A stretch of 64,000 nucleotides of DNA from an uncultured Flavobacteriales bacterium. Its GTDB lineage: Bacteria; Bacteroidota; Bacteroidia; Flavobacteriales_D; Sanyastnellaceae. The translations under genes and the position numbers were made by a program. The stretch lies in contig CALJKR010000061.1 of assembly GCA_937974555.1 (NCBI GenBank), forward strand, positions 1 to 64,000, read 5' to 3'. The notes below the pieces were generated by a model. The model was not told the DNA's origin and ran no database searches. It was given only the letters and a program-made list of their open reading frames with translations. Shown in pieces: positions 43,797-52,892 of this stretch. Position 1 is the first letter of the stretch, and each line of letters starts with the position of its first letter.

Positions 43797-45865
43797 TAGA
43801 ATTCTAAAATATGGTCAATGGCCGATCTCACTTTTTCAGGATTGGGCAAGTAGGTTTGTTCCAAGATGGAATTCAATGGAATGGCAGGAGTGCAGACACT
43901 ACCTACGGTTTTTACTGGTGCGTCCAATGCAGTAAAGCAGTGTTCAGCAATCCAGCCGCCAATGGCTTGCATGAATCCATTTTCACTGGGTTCTTCCGTA
44001 ACCAAAATACATTTTCCGTTTTTGTTTACTGAAGTTTGTATGGCTTCATAATCGATGGGGTTTAAGGAACGCAAATCGATAATCTCTACCTGGTCTTCAA
44101 TTCCTTTTGAAGCCGCTTTGGCCCAATACACGCCCATGCCGTAAGTGATGATGGTAACGCTGTTGGAATGGGATGAAGTTTGCACCGTTCGCGCTTTTCC
44201 AATGGGAACGACATAATCTGCGTCTGGTTCGATGGTTCTTGCTTCTTCAGTCCCCTTCACCTTACTCCAATAAAGGCCTTTGTGTTCTAAGATAACGACC
44301 GGGTTAGGATCATAATAGGCGGCCTTCATCAAACCTTTTAAATCAGCTCCCGTTGAAGGATAAACCACCTTGATACCGCGTATTTGCAATAGCACGCTTT
44401 CGACACTGCTGCTGTGGTATGGACCTCCGCTGCCGTAGGCGCCAATGGGGACGCGAATCACGCAGCTCACCGGCCATTTGCCATTGGATAAGTAATTGCT
44501 TCGCGATACTTCGGTGAACAATTGATTTAATCCTGGCCAGATGTAATCGGCAAATTGCACTTCGACAAATGGCTTCAATCCAACGGCGCTCATTCCCACG
44601 GTACTTCCGATAATAAAAGCTTCTTGAATGGGGGTGTTGAATACACGGTTGTCGCCAAATTTTTCTGCCAGCGTTGCCGCTTCGCGAAAAACGCCCCCCA
44701 AACGCTTGCCCACGTCTTGTCCATACAGCAAGGCTTCTGGATGGGCTTGTAGTATTTCTTGCACCGCAAACAATGCGCTGTCGACCATGACCGTGGCTTC
44801 TTTGCCTTGGGGTTCGCGTTGACCTTTTTCTTCGGTGATGGGAGTTGGCGCAAAGATGTGTTCAGTTAACTGATCCGGTGAGGGATCTTCCGCAAGCAAA
44901 GCTCTTTCGTATTCACTCTGAATATATTTTCCGGCGTTGTCCCAAATCTCCTGAATCGCTTCATTGGCAAAGCCCAACTTACTCAATTGTTTTTGAAACT
45001 TGGGTAGTGGATCTCTTTTTTGCGCTTCTTCCAAATCATCTCGGTACCATTCTCTTCTAACACCACTGGTGTGGTGTCCGAGCAATGGTACTTTGCAATG
45101 CAATAGCCAAGGTCTTCTGTTTTTTCGGATGTCTGCGATGATTTCAGCAATGACATCAAAGCAATTCACGAAGTCCGTTCCGTCGATGCTCTTGACTTGT
45201 ATGCCTGGATAGGCTTTGGCCAAAGTAGTGGCATCGCCAAAGCGAATTTCAGAGGCGTGTGCACTGATGTCCCATTCATTGTCCTGCACAAAATAAAGGA
45301 TGGGCAATTGCTTCAATGAAGCCATGTGCAAAGCTTCTGAAACTTCCCCTTCGGTCATGGAGGCATCGCCCAAAGAACAAACCACCAGGGGATTGGAATC
45401 TACTTCTTTGTTGTTGTGCAGACCCACTTGTTCTTTGTACCAAAGTCCCATGGCTACACCGGTAGTGGGAATGGCTTGCATGCCCGTGGCTGAACTTTGG
45501 TGAGGAATCTTGGGCTTGTCCGCGTCATTCAATGCGGGATGCGAATAATATGATCGCCCCCCCGTGAAAGGATCGTCTTTTTTGGCCATCAATTGCATCA
45601 TCAAAGAGTAGGGTGTGATGCCCATGGCCAATAACAAACTGTCATCCCGATAATAAGCACTGACAAAATCGATGGGTTTCAATTGTAATCCCAATGCCAA
45701 TTGACAAGCCTCATGACCACGTGAGGTGGCATGAACATACTTGGCAGTTACTTTGGCGTTGGTTTCGTATATATCAGAAAGTTGACGGGCCTGACACATC
45801 AGTTCATAGCCGCGCATGAGTTTCTCAGCATTTAATGCTTTGGATCGAATACTTCCAATGTTCAT
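43796..45865 (-). CDS. 2-oxoacid dehydrogenase E1, fused alpha and beta subunits
   Basis: 689 residues. A branched-chain-type E1 in which alpha (about 1-320) and beta (about 350-689) are one chain, as usual in Bacteroidota. The thiamine diphosphate motif is GDASMTEGE ... FVQDN in the alpha half; the beta half has GQDVGKRLGGVFREAATL and PYHSSSVESVL. It decarboxylates 2-oxoacids (most likely branched chain) and passes the acyl group to E2. E2 and E3 are not in this window. A TAAATTCG box lies four bases before the ATG. Confidence 0.93.
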   Translation of the reverse strand: MNIGSIRSKALNAEKLMRGYELMCQARQLSDIYETNAKVTAKYVHATSRGHEACQLALGLQLKPIDFVSAYYRDDSLLLAMGITPYSLMMQLMAKKDDPFTGGRSYYSHPALNDADKPKIPHQSSATGMQAIPTTGVAMGLWYKEQVGLHNNKEVDSNPLVVCSLGDASMTEGEVSEALHMASLKQLPILYFVQDNEWDISAHASEIRFGDATTLAKAYPGIQVKSIDGTDFVNCFDVIAEIIADIRKNRRPWLLHCKVPLLGHHTSGVRREWYRDDLEEAQKRDPLPKFQKQLSKLGFANEAIQEIWDNAGKYIQSEYERALLAEDPSPDQLTEHIFAPTPITEEKGQREPQGKEATVMVDSALFAVQEILQAHPEALLYGQDVGKRLGGVFREAATLAEKFGDNRVFNTPIQEAFIIGSTVGMSAVGLKPFVEVQFADYIWPGLNQLFTEVSRSNYLSNGKWPVSCVIRVPIGAYGSGGPYHSSSVESVLLQIRGIKVVYPSTGADLKGLMKAAYYDPNPVVILEHKGLYWSKVKGTEEARTIEPDADYVVPIGKARTVQTSSHSNSVTIITYGMGVYWAKAASKGIEDQVEIIDLRSLNPIDYEAIQTSVNKNGKCILVTEEPSENGFMQAIGGWIAEHCFTALDAPVKTVGSVCTPAIPLNSILEQTYLPNPEKVRSAIDHILEF

Positions 45866-45869
45866 GTCG

Positions 45870-45877
45870 CGAATTTA
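45870..45877 (-). promoter_or_regulatory. Candidate -7 box of E1 gene (leaderless spacing)
   Basis: Minus-strand TAAATTCG (TAnnTTCG form) with exactly four bases before the E1 ATG. Faces the dapF promoter in a 65-base intergenic region. Confidence 0.5.
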
Positions 45878-45918
45878 ACACGAAACAGTGGGCTATTTCA
45901 CGGCAAATGAGATTGTCT

Positions 45919-45926
45919 TACTTTTG
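45919..45926 (+). promoter_or_regulatory. Candidate -7 box of dapF (leaderless spacing)
   Basis: TACTTTTG matches TAnnTTTG exactly; TTTC stands 19 bases upstream in place of TTTG. Four bases separate it from the GTG at 45931, which supports that GTG as the start. Confidence 0.55.
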
Positions 45927-45930
45927 TTTT

Positions 45931-46704
45931 GTGAAAGGCAAGTTCTACAAATACCAAGGAACAGGAAATGATTTCGTTGTCCTCGACGGACGTGATTGGA
46001 GTCATGATTGGAATGAAAAGCAAGTCCAGCTGATTTGCTCCAGAAAATGGGGCGTCGGAAGTGACGGATTGATCGTCGTGAAACCGCATGCGTCTTTGGA
46101 TTTTGAGATGGTGTTTTTTAATCCAGATGGATCACAAAGTTTCTGTGGCAACGGTTCTCGGGTGGCAGTGAGTTTCTTCAATCGGTTCTTCAAGGACCAA
46201 GGAAATTTTAATTTCATGGCCATCGATGGGGAGCATTCCGCCAAGATGGAGGGGCATGAGGTTGAAGTAAAGATGAAAAATGTTCAGGGGGGATTTACTT
46301 GGGAGTCGGGATGTTTCCTGAATACGGGCAGTCCCCATGTGATTGTTCCTCATTCAGAATTGGAATCTTTGGATATTCTTTTGGAAGGAAGACGTGTACG
46401 CTACCATGCTGATTTTGCGAATCACAATGGGACCAATGTCAATTTTGTTCAGTTTGGAGAGAGGGGATTGGAAGTTAGAACGTATGAACGAGGTGTCGAA
46501 GATGAAACGCTGTCTTGTGGAACGGGAGTTACGGCAGCGGGCTTGTATTATTTGGAGCAAAAAAAAATGAGTGGTTCAGTTAGCATCCAAACGCGTGGGG
46601 GACAACTGGAAGTTAGAGCGGATAGAAAAGGTTCGTTTGAATTTGAAAACGTATATTTGAAAGGTGGGGCTGAGTTTGTTTTTGAAGGGGTTTGGGAGGT
46701 ATGA
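45931..46704 (+). CDS. dapF: Diaminopimelate epimerase DapF
   Basis: 257 residues from the GTG at 45931 (KGKFYKYQGTGNDFVVLDG). The frame extends upstream to 45835 but that part overlaps the E1 gene and the promoter box. DapF turns LL-DAP into meso-DAP for peptidoglycan and lysine. Both active-site cysteines are visible: FCGNGSR and LSCGTGV, with the GTGNDF opening. The stop overlaps an ATG at 46701, and the next gene starts two bases after the stop. Confidence 0.94.
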   Translation: MKGKFYKYQGTGNDFVVLDGRDWSHDWNEKQVQLICSRKWGVGSDGLIVVKPHASLDFEMVFFNPDGSQSFCGNGSRVAVSFFNRFFKDQGNFNFMAIDGEHSAKMEGHEVEVKMKNVQGGFTWESGCFLNTGSPHVIVPHSELESLDILLEGRRVRYHADFANHNGTNVNFVQFGERGLEVRTYERGVEDETLSCGTGVTAAGLYYLEQKKMSGSVSIQTRGGQLEVRADRKGSFEFENVYLKGGAEFVFEGVWEV

Positions 46705-46705
46705 T

Positions 46706-47869
46706 ATGAAAAAGTACATTTTAATTTTATTGGGCGTTTTAACCATGGTCTCGGCCCAGGCCGACATGGTTCCAAAAATATCGGTGTTGACCTGCTCTCC
46801 AGGCCATCAACTGTACAGCGTCTTTGGACACACGGCTTTGCGTGTTCAAGATTCCATTGACAACCGTGCGGTGGATTTGGTTTTTAATTACGGCACTTTT
46901 CAATTCACGGAAGATTTTTACTACAAGTTTGCCCAAGGTAGATTGGATTATTACCTGAGTGTTGCGCCATTCTACGAATTTCAACAGCAATATCTTTTTG
47001 ATGGACGAGGCATAAGAGAGCAATACTTGCGCATGTCGGATGCTGATTTGATTCGATTGGAGCAACTGTTATTTGAGAATGCGGAAGAGGCCAATGCCAC
47101 TTTTCGATACCATTTCTTCAAGGACAATTGTTCGGTTCGCGTTTGGAAGATTATCCAAAAGGCTTCTTCCAAACCCATTGTTATTCAGCGCTCACAGCCG
47201 AATTCTACTTTTCGTCAAGCCATTCAAACGTATTTAAATTATACGCCTTGGGGCGATTGGGGAATTGATTTGGCATTGGGTGCTCCATGCGATGATGCGA
47301 TGACCATGGAAGATTTGGCGTTTTTGCCGGATTCTTTGGAAGGCATGTTGTCGCACGCGCAATACGGCAGTACTCCGCTGGTGACGCGCTCAATGGAAAT
47401 GATCCCTGTGGATCAAGATCTGGAATTGCCTAGCTTCAATGGCCCTGTTGTATTGTTCGTGGTTTTGCTACTCATTGTTTTGGCCGCAGGCTTTTATTTC
47501 TCGAAACAAGGAAAGCTCAGAACCTGGTTGGAAAATTCCATCATGTTTTTCTTTGGTTTGTTGGGTATGTTCTTGTTGTTTCTGTGGTTCCTGACGGATC
47601 ATGATACCACACACGCCAATTGGAATTTACTTTGGGCCAATCCCATTTGGTTGTACTTGATGATTTATCCTCCGAGGAAATGTGCCAATGGCCAGCGAAA
47701 AATTTCTTGGATTCAAATGATTCTTTCCGCGATCGCACTTTTGGGTTTTGGATTTTTACCTCAATCTTTCCACCCTGCGGTACTGCCCATTTTGGGAATT
47801 CAATTTTATGTACTTCTTAAAAATGTCAAACCTTTTTGGTTTACAAAGCAATTGAATGAGAAAGTATAG
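46706..47869 (+). CDS. DUF4105 membrane protein
   Basis: 387 residues from the ATG at 46706 (MKKYILILLGVLTMVSAQA signal). The periplasmic DUF4105 domain at about 22-230 has LTCSPGHQLYSVFGHTALRV, YGTFQF, FYYKFAQGRLDYYLSV and HFFKDNCSVRVWKI, an NlpC/P60-like pattern with Cys and His. Three or four membrane helices follow at about 250-385. DUF4105 proteins are envelope proteins of unclear function; a papain-like peptidase role is a reasonable inference. Overlaps the next gene by 14 bases. Confidence 0.85.
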   Translation: MKKYILILLGVLTMVSAQADMVPKISVLTCSPGHQLYSVFGHTALRVQDSIDNRAVDLVFNYGTFQFTEDFYYKFAQGRLDYYLSVAPFYEFQQQYLFDGRGIREQYLRMSDADLIRLEQLLFENAEEANATFRYHFFKDNCSVRVWKIIQKASSKPIVIQRSQPNSTFRQAIQTYLNYTPWGDWGIDLALGAPCDDAMTMEDLAFLPDSLEGMLSHAQYGSTPLVTRSMEMIPVDQDLELPSFNGPVVLFVVLLLIVLAAGFYFSKQGKLRTWLENSIMFFFGLLGMFLLFLWFLTDHDTTHANWNLLWANPIWLYLMIYPPRKCANGQRKISWIQMILSAIALLGFGFLPQSFHPAVLPILGIQFYVLLKNVKPFWFTKQLNEKV

Positions 47870-49379
47870 CGCGATCTTTTTGATGTTGGTGATCATCGCG
47901 CAGTGGGGATGCAAGCGAGAGGATACCTATTGGAAAACGGAATGGGAACTTCCTTTGTTCAGCGACTCGTTGTTGGTTACAGATTGGATTCCATCTAAAA
48001 ATTTAAAAATCAATGAGCAAGGATGGTATGAAATCAACTGGGATACCACCTACGCGCTATCGTTGGATACTTTGCTCACGTTGCCTGATACATCCATTGC
48101 CTTGGATTACACACTTCCGTTCCAAGTGAATGTGCCTGCTGGTATTACGTTATTGAATCAAACCCAGAGTCAAACAGATTGGATTCCTGAGGGTATGGAG
48201 CTCAAAAAGATTTTCATCAATACAGGGAAAATACACTACAAAATCAATAGTGCTGTTGATGGTGATATTCAGTTGAAGTTTGAAGTCCTCCGTGCTTCGA
48301 GAGCGGGTGAGCCATTGCTGATCGATGTCGTTTTACCACCGGGACCCACCACACTGGAAGGGGATTTTGACATCTCTGATTTCGTTATGGATCTGAGCGG
48401 TCCCAATGGAAATTTAACCAATGATTGGACCAATCAAATCATTATCCGATCAGCAGATCAAGGCTTGGGCGCCGATGTACACATGAATGACTTGGTGCAG
48501 GTGGAACTCAATTTTGAAGATGTAACCATCAAGCGGGCATTGGGTTATTTGGGACAACGCCAATGGACAATCAACGAGTCCATGGGGATAGGTGCGGGTT
48601 GGCCCCAAGGTGAATTCCATTTTGAAGATTTGCGCTTGGATTGGCAGTTGGAGAATCGAATGGGAGCAGACCTCGTTTTGAATTTGAATCAAGTCCAATT
48701 GACATCGGGTCAAAACCAAGTTTGTAATTTATCGCATCCTTCGATGAACCAATGGCAATTCATCACACGTGCGCAAATGGATGCCTTGTATAATATTTAT
48801 CCCACCTATTTCTCGCAATCTTGGAATCGTCAAAACTCCAATATCGTCCAGGCCATGGGATATTTGGGCGGTGGTGTGAAAATACAAGGAGAGATGCGAA
48901 TGAATCCAATGGGCAACGTCAATGCTTACCATGATTTCTTTATTCCAGAACCCTTTGTATTGCACGCATCTTTGGATCTTCCATTGCGTTTCAATGCGCG
49001 GAATGTCGAAGTGAATCAAAAAATAAAAGTGGCTGTTTCCGACGAAATGGTAGCCTCTGGAAAGATTCATTTGAAGTTGGAAAACGCCTATCCATTGCGC
49101 ATGCAGTTGACGGCTAAATGTGGTTCCGAGGTTTTGGGAGAAGGAGAAATTCTTCCAGGGGTTTTGGAAGCCGATGGCATGGGCATCTCCCCAACCTTTT
49201 CATTGTGGACGTTGACTTGCACAGAAGGCCAATTGAAAAAGATACAGCAAGAAGGAGGATTGACACTAACGTGGGTATTGAGTACCCCTGACTATCCCCG
49301 AATGGTGGGTTTGCGCCCCGGGTATTATGCTGTTGCGAAGTGTATTGGAGAAGCCGAATTTGAATTGGGATTGAAATGA
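47856..49379 (+). CDS. Large lipoprotein of unknown function
   Basis: 507 residues. Lipoprotein signal with the lipobox ending in WGC (C19), then an all-beta body with many W/D/N turns (WELPLFSDSLLVTDWIP, FDISDFVMDLSGPNGNLTN, WQLENRMGADLVLNL). No catalytic motif seen. It lies between the DUF4105 gene (14-base overlap) and an outer-membrane barrel gene (ATGA overlap), so the three probably form one envelope complex or pathway. No family recognised. Confidence 0.75.
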   Translation: MRKYSAIFLMLVIIAQWGCKREDTYWKTEWELPLFSDSLLVTDWIPSKNLKINEQGWYEINWDTTYALSLDTLLTLPDTSIALDYTLPFQVNVPAGITLLNQTQSQTDWIPEGMELKKIFINTGKIHYKINSAVDGDIQLKFEVLRASRAGEPLLIDVVLPPGPTTLEGDFDISDFVMDLSGPNGNLTNDWTNQIIIRSADQGLGADVHMNDLVQVELNFEDVTIKRALGYLGQRQWTINESMGIGAGWPQGEFHFEDLRLDWQLENRMGADLVLNLNQVQLTSGQNQVCNLSHPSMNQWQFITRAQMDALYNIYPTYFSQSWNRQNSNIVQAMGYLGGGVKIQGEMRMNPMGNVNAYHDFFIPEPFVLHASLDLPLRFNARNVEVNQKIKVAVSDEMVASGKIHLKLENAYPLRMQLTAKCGSEVLGEGEILPGVLEADGMGISPTFSLWTLTCTEGQLKKIQQEGGLTLTWVLSTPDYPRMVGLRPGYYAVAKCIGEAEFELGLK

Positions 49380-50611
49380 AAAACACGATAATCATTTTGG
49401 GATTGATGGGCTTGACCTTGTTTGCGCAAGGACAAGACACGCTTTTGCAACACCCCATTGAACCACCCATTGATTCAATAATGGATGCCAAAGAATTCTC
49501 GCTATCGGCGAGTAGTCAGATTGTTTTTTTTAGCAACGGCATTACTTCGCAGTGGATTCGTGAATGGGCAAGGGGAGGGGAAATAACACGAGAAGAGAAT
49601 ACCAAGCAATGGTCAAACCTTTCGCACCGATCAAGCACCCTGGCCCTGGCCAATACGCAACTTCAAATTCAAGCTCCTTTGTTTTCTGACTCCCTTCAAA
49701 ATGAGGATCGCATCAATGAGATTGGATTGCAGGTTGGTCAGTTTCAAGTTTTTCGCGGGGTTTATGATCCAGGTTTATTCCAATTGATTTTTCTAGGGAA
49801 CAAGGGATTGGGCGGAAGTACATTGCAAGGCAAGAATCTCGAAATGGAACGTTTTCAATACCGTTCGATTGGGGTCAATTGGACCCATGGAAATGTGAAA
49901 AAGTTTTCTTTTTGGCAATTGGGAATCGATTGGGTGGAGTCCTCTTCTTATTCAAGATGGTTTGTTCCAGAGTACAACGTGTCTTTTGCTTCGAGCATGG
50001 AAAGCGTTACCGCCAATTATCGTATCAAACGTCAAGCTTTGGTACCCGGAACCAAAGGGATAGGAATGTCAGGTTATTTGCATTGGGAACAAACGAGTGG
50101 TCCATTGTACTGGAATTTCGCGGTTCGCGATGTCGGATTCATCAAATACAACCAATTAAAGACAGATGTATGGAAAGGGGATGGAGTCTTCATGGGATTC
50201 AACACCCAAACCATTCAAAACGCAGATTCATTGGACTCTTTTTTAAGTCCATATTCCTCTCATATCAGCCGCTCGGACAGCCGAGTGGTGGCTTTGCCGA
50301 CCTCGTTCACAGCCAATTTTGAATTCTTCCACAAGTGGCATTACGGTTGGGTCTATTATTTCGGAGGGCCTTGGGGATACCAATCTTTGGGTAGATCATG
50401 GAAATTGGAGAAGCCGGAGAAAAATTATTTTTGGACGTTCAAATCTGATGTGATTCACTCCTTACAAAATCAATGGGGTTTCAGGGCAACAGCCCAATGG
50501 GTGCATTACAATGGATGGAGCGCGGGCGTTTCCGGTAACAATTGGTTGAGAACCACATGGGGTGATGCGCCTTTTTTTGCAGGGCAAGTATTTATAAATA
50601 TGACTTTTTAA
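49376..50611 (+). CDS. Outer-membrane beta-barrel protein (DUF5723-like)
   Basis: 411 residues. Signal peptide 1-19 (LFAQGQ), then long amphipathic strands with Trp/Tyr girdles (HWEQTSGPLYWNFAVRDVGF, WHYGWVYYFGGPWGYQSLG, QWGFRATAQWVHYNGWSAG) and a C-terminal phenylalanine (FINMTF), the typical end of an outer-membrane barrel. It loosely resembles DUF5723 proteins. Overlaps the upstream lipoprotein gene by ATGA. Confidence 0.72.
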   Translation: MKNTIIILGLMGLTLFAQGQDTLLQHPIEPPIDSIMDAKEFSLSASSQIVFFSNGITSQWIREWARGGEITREENTKQWSNLSHRSSTLALANTQLQIQAPLFSDSLQNEDRINEIGLQVGQFQVFRGVYDPGLFQLIFLGNKGLGGSTLQGKNLEMERFQYRSIGVNWTHGNVKKFSFWQLGIDWVESSSYSRWFVPEYNVSFASSMESVTANYRIKRQALVPGTKGIGMSGYLHWEQTSGPLYWNFAVRDVGFIKYNQLKTDVWKGDGVFMGFNTQTIQNADSLDSFLSPYSSHISRSDSRVVALPTSFTANFEFFHKWHYGWVYYFGGPWGYQSLGRSWKLEKPEKNYFWTFKSDVIHSLQNQWGFRATAQWVHYNGWSAGVSGNNWLRTTWGDAPFFAGQVFINMTF

Positions 50612-50620
50612 ATAAAAAAT

Positions 50621-51448
50621 ATGAGAACAGAATTGGATAACCAAGTATTGAATGCACTTCCTCAATTGAAAGGCGATCGCTTTTTTTTAATCGCGGGACC
50701 CTGTGTGGTGGAAGGCGAAGAGATGTTGTATGAAATTGGCACAGAAGTCAAAGCCATTTGTGAGCGCTTGCGTATTCCTTATATTTTTAAAGCATCTTAC
50801 AGAAAAGCCAATCGCTCCAGATCGGATTCATTCACGGGTGTTGGGGATGAGCAAGGTTTAAAGTGGATCAGTGAAGTAGGGAAGTCGTTGGGTGTCCCAA
50901 CCACCACCGATATTCACGCAGCAGATGAAGCAGCGATGGCTGCGGAGTATGTGGATATCCTTCAGATCCCCGCTTTCTTGTGTCGTCAAACCGATTTGTT
51001 ACAAGCGGCTGCACAAACCGGAAAGGTGGTCAATATCAAAAAAGGACAGTTCTTGTCTGGTGAATCCATGGGACACGCGGTCAAGAAAGTAGTAGAAGCA
51101 GGCAACGAAAAAGTTTGGTTGACGGAAAGGGGTTCCATGTTTGGCTATCAGGATTTGGTTGTCGATTATCGCAATATCCCAGCCATGCAAAATTATGCTC
51201 CTGTCATTATGGACTGCACGCACAGCTTGCAACAACCCAACCAATCATCGGGTGTTACCGGTGGTAAACCAGAGTTGATTGCCACCATAGCCAAGGCGGC
51301 CATTGCCACAGGTGCCAATGGTTTGTTTATCGAAACCCATCCCAATCCAGCAGTTGCCAAAAGCGATGGAGCCAATATGTTGCGTCTGGACCATTTGGAA
51401 GCTTTGTTGACTGACTTGTGTAAAATCTATGATGCGGTTCGTGCGTAA
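50621..51448 (+). CDS. kdsA: 3-deoxy-8-phosphooctulonate synthase KdsA
   Basis: 275 residues. Makes Kdo-8-phosphate for the LPS inner core from PEP and arabinose-5-phosphate. LIAGPCVVEGEEML, FKASYRKANRSRSDSFTGVG, TDIHAADEAA, KKGQFLSGESMG and ETHPNPAVAKSDGANML are all diagnostic of KdsA (the KANRSR loop separates it from DAHP synthase). The next gene starts 20 bases inside it. Confidence 0.97.
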   Translation: MRTELDNQVLNALPQLKGDRFFLIAGPCVVEGEEMLYEIGTEVKAICERLRIPYIFKASYRKANRSRSDSFTGVGDEQGLKWISEVGKSLGVPTTTDIHAADEAAMAAEYVDILQIPAFLCRQTDLLQAAAQTGKVVNIKKGQFLSGESMGHAVKKVVEAGNEKVWLTERGSMFGYQDLVVDYRNIPAMQNYAPVIMDCTHSLQQPNQSSGVTGGKPELIATIAKAAIATGANGLFIETHPNPAVAKSDGANMLRLDHLEALLTDLCKIYDAVRA

Positions 51449-52892
51449 TCTCCTGCTTTACATTGTTTTGTTCCTGCCCGCTGTTTTTTGGGCACAGGCA
51501 GATTCTGTTTGGTCGGCAACTGTGGGTTCATTTGGACATGAGGATTTGGTTCGGATGACCAGGGACAATGTCGGTAATGTTTGGTCCGTAGGAACTACTT
51601 GGAGTGATTGGGAAAAGGGAAGTCAGGTGCTGATTCTTCAATCGGATTCTATGTTGAATTGTTTGCATGGATTGGATTGGGGGGATGAGGGTGCGCAATA
51701 TGGAAAAGATATTTTGTGCGACGACGAAAACAATATTTGGATTTTGGCTTCAGGTACCTCAAACACCTCCTTGGGATACGATCCCACAATTGTGAAGTTC
51801 AATGCCAACGCGGAGGTGATTTCCACGTTGGAGTTGCAAATTCCGGGATGGCAAGAGGTGTCGCAATTGGGATTGCATGAGCAAGATTGGTTGGTGGCTG
51901 GGGTGAATTGGAATGGTGATTTAATGCAACAAGCGGGTTTTGTCCTAGGGCAAGTGGGTTCCAACAATTATCAATGGATTGAACTACCCATTGCGGGACG
52001 TGACATGGAGGCCGCGATTTTGGAATGGGATACTGTCGCTTCCTCATGGATGTTGGCTTATCACTATTGGACGGATGTGGACAGCTTGCCCAACACGGCT
52101 TTTTTTTGGGTGGATACCCAAGGCAATGTTCAACAAAGCATCACCAATCATCCCTTGTGTAAAGGCATTGAAATGTGGGATGCGGTAAACCACAACGGGG
52201 TTTGGACCGGCGCAGGTGGTTATCTGGAAAATGGTGTTTTCCGAGGCCATTTGATGTATTGGGATTTCAATGGCACGCTGTCTAACGCAGCTGCTTTCCC
52301 TGCAACACCTACCGAGAGTATTTTACACAGCATAGCACTTAAGGGCGAGGGCGATGGCTATGTCGTCGCAGGATGGACGTATTATTTTGGTTCGGGTTAT
52401 GCCGATGCCTACATCCATGGTCTCGATTTTAATATGACTTGGTTGGGTGGCGGTGCCATCGGTGGCGCGCAAGTAGATAAGATCTATGATGTTCAGGCGT
52501 TCAGCAGAAATACCCTCATGATGGTCGGTGAAAACGCCAGCCAAGAGGGGGGGCTGGATGCGCAAGGATGGATTTTAAAATTCAATGATGACTACATTAC
52601 GACTTCTGATTTGCCCATTGAATTGCAAAACATGACTTGTCTTTCTGCATCGTTGGGTATGCCAGAAATCCAATCATCACAGCAGATTGTCATGACGCAA
52701 AACGACCAAACTTGGTTTTTTTCTACTGAATTGTCTTCCTTGAAATTATTCAATTTGCAAGGACAATTGCTCGAAGAGCATCATGGGCGAATTTCATCTT
52801 TGGACTTTGGGCACCTCCCCAAGGGAATGTATCTGATTGCGACGGGCACAGCGCAGGGGGAGTCGACGGTATTTAAATCGATCTTGGATTAA
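51429..52892 (+). CDS. Secreted beta-propeller-like T9SS type A protein
   Basis: 487 residues. Signal peptide (ending VFWAQ), repeated blades with short WxVG and NIWILASG motifs suggesting a propeller (SVGTTWSDW, VAGVNWNGD, VAGWTYYFGSG), and a C-terminal type A T9SS domain (SLKLFNLQGQLLEEHHG ... GMYLIATGTAQGE ... FKSILD). No catalytic residues seen. It starts inside kdsA (either of two adjacent ATGs, 51429 or 51432) and overlaps the convergent Zn-PLC-like gene by four bases. Confidence 0.82.
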   Translation: MMRFVRNLLLYIVLFLPAVFWAQADSVWSATVGSFGHEDLVRMTRDNVGNVWSVGTTWSDWEKGSQVLILQSDSMLNCLHGLDWGDEGAQYGKDILCDDENNIWILASGTSNTSLGYDPTIVKFNANAEVISTLELQIPGWQEVSQLGLHEQDWLVAGVNWNGDLMQQAGFVLGQVGSNNYQWIELPIAGRDMEAAILEWDTVASSWMLAYHYWTDVDSLPNTAFFWVDTQGNVQQSITNHPLCKGIEMWDAVNHNGVWTGAGGYLENGVFRGHLMYWDFNGTLSNAAAFPATPTESILHSIALKGEGDGYVVAGWTYYFGSGYADAYIHGLDFNMTWLGGGAIGGAQVDKIYDVQAFSRNTLMMVGENASQEGGLDAQGWILKFNDDYITTSDLPIELQNMTCLSASLGMPEIQSSQQIVMTQNDQTWFFSTELSSLKLFNLQGQLLEEHHGRISSLDFGHLPKGMYLIATGTAQGESTVFKSILD

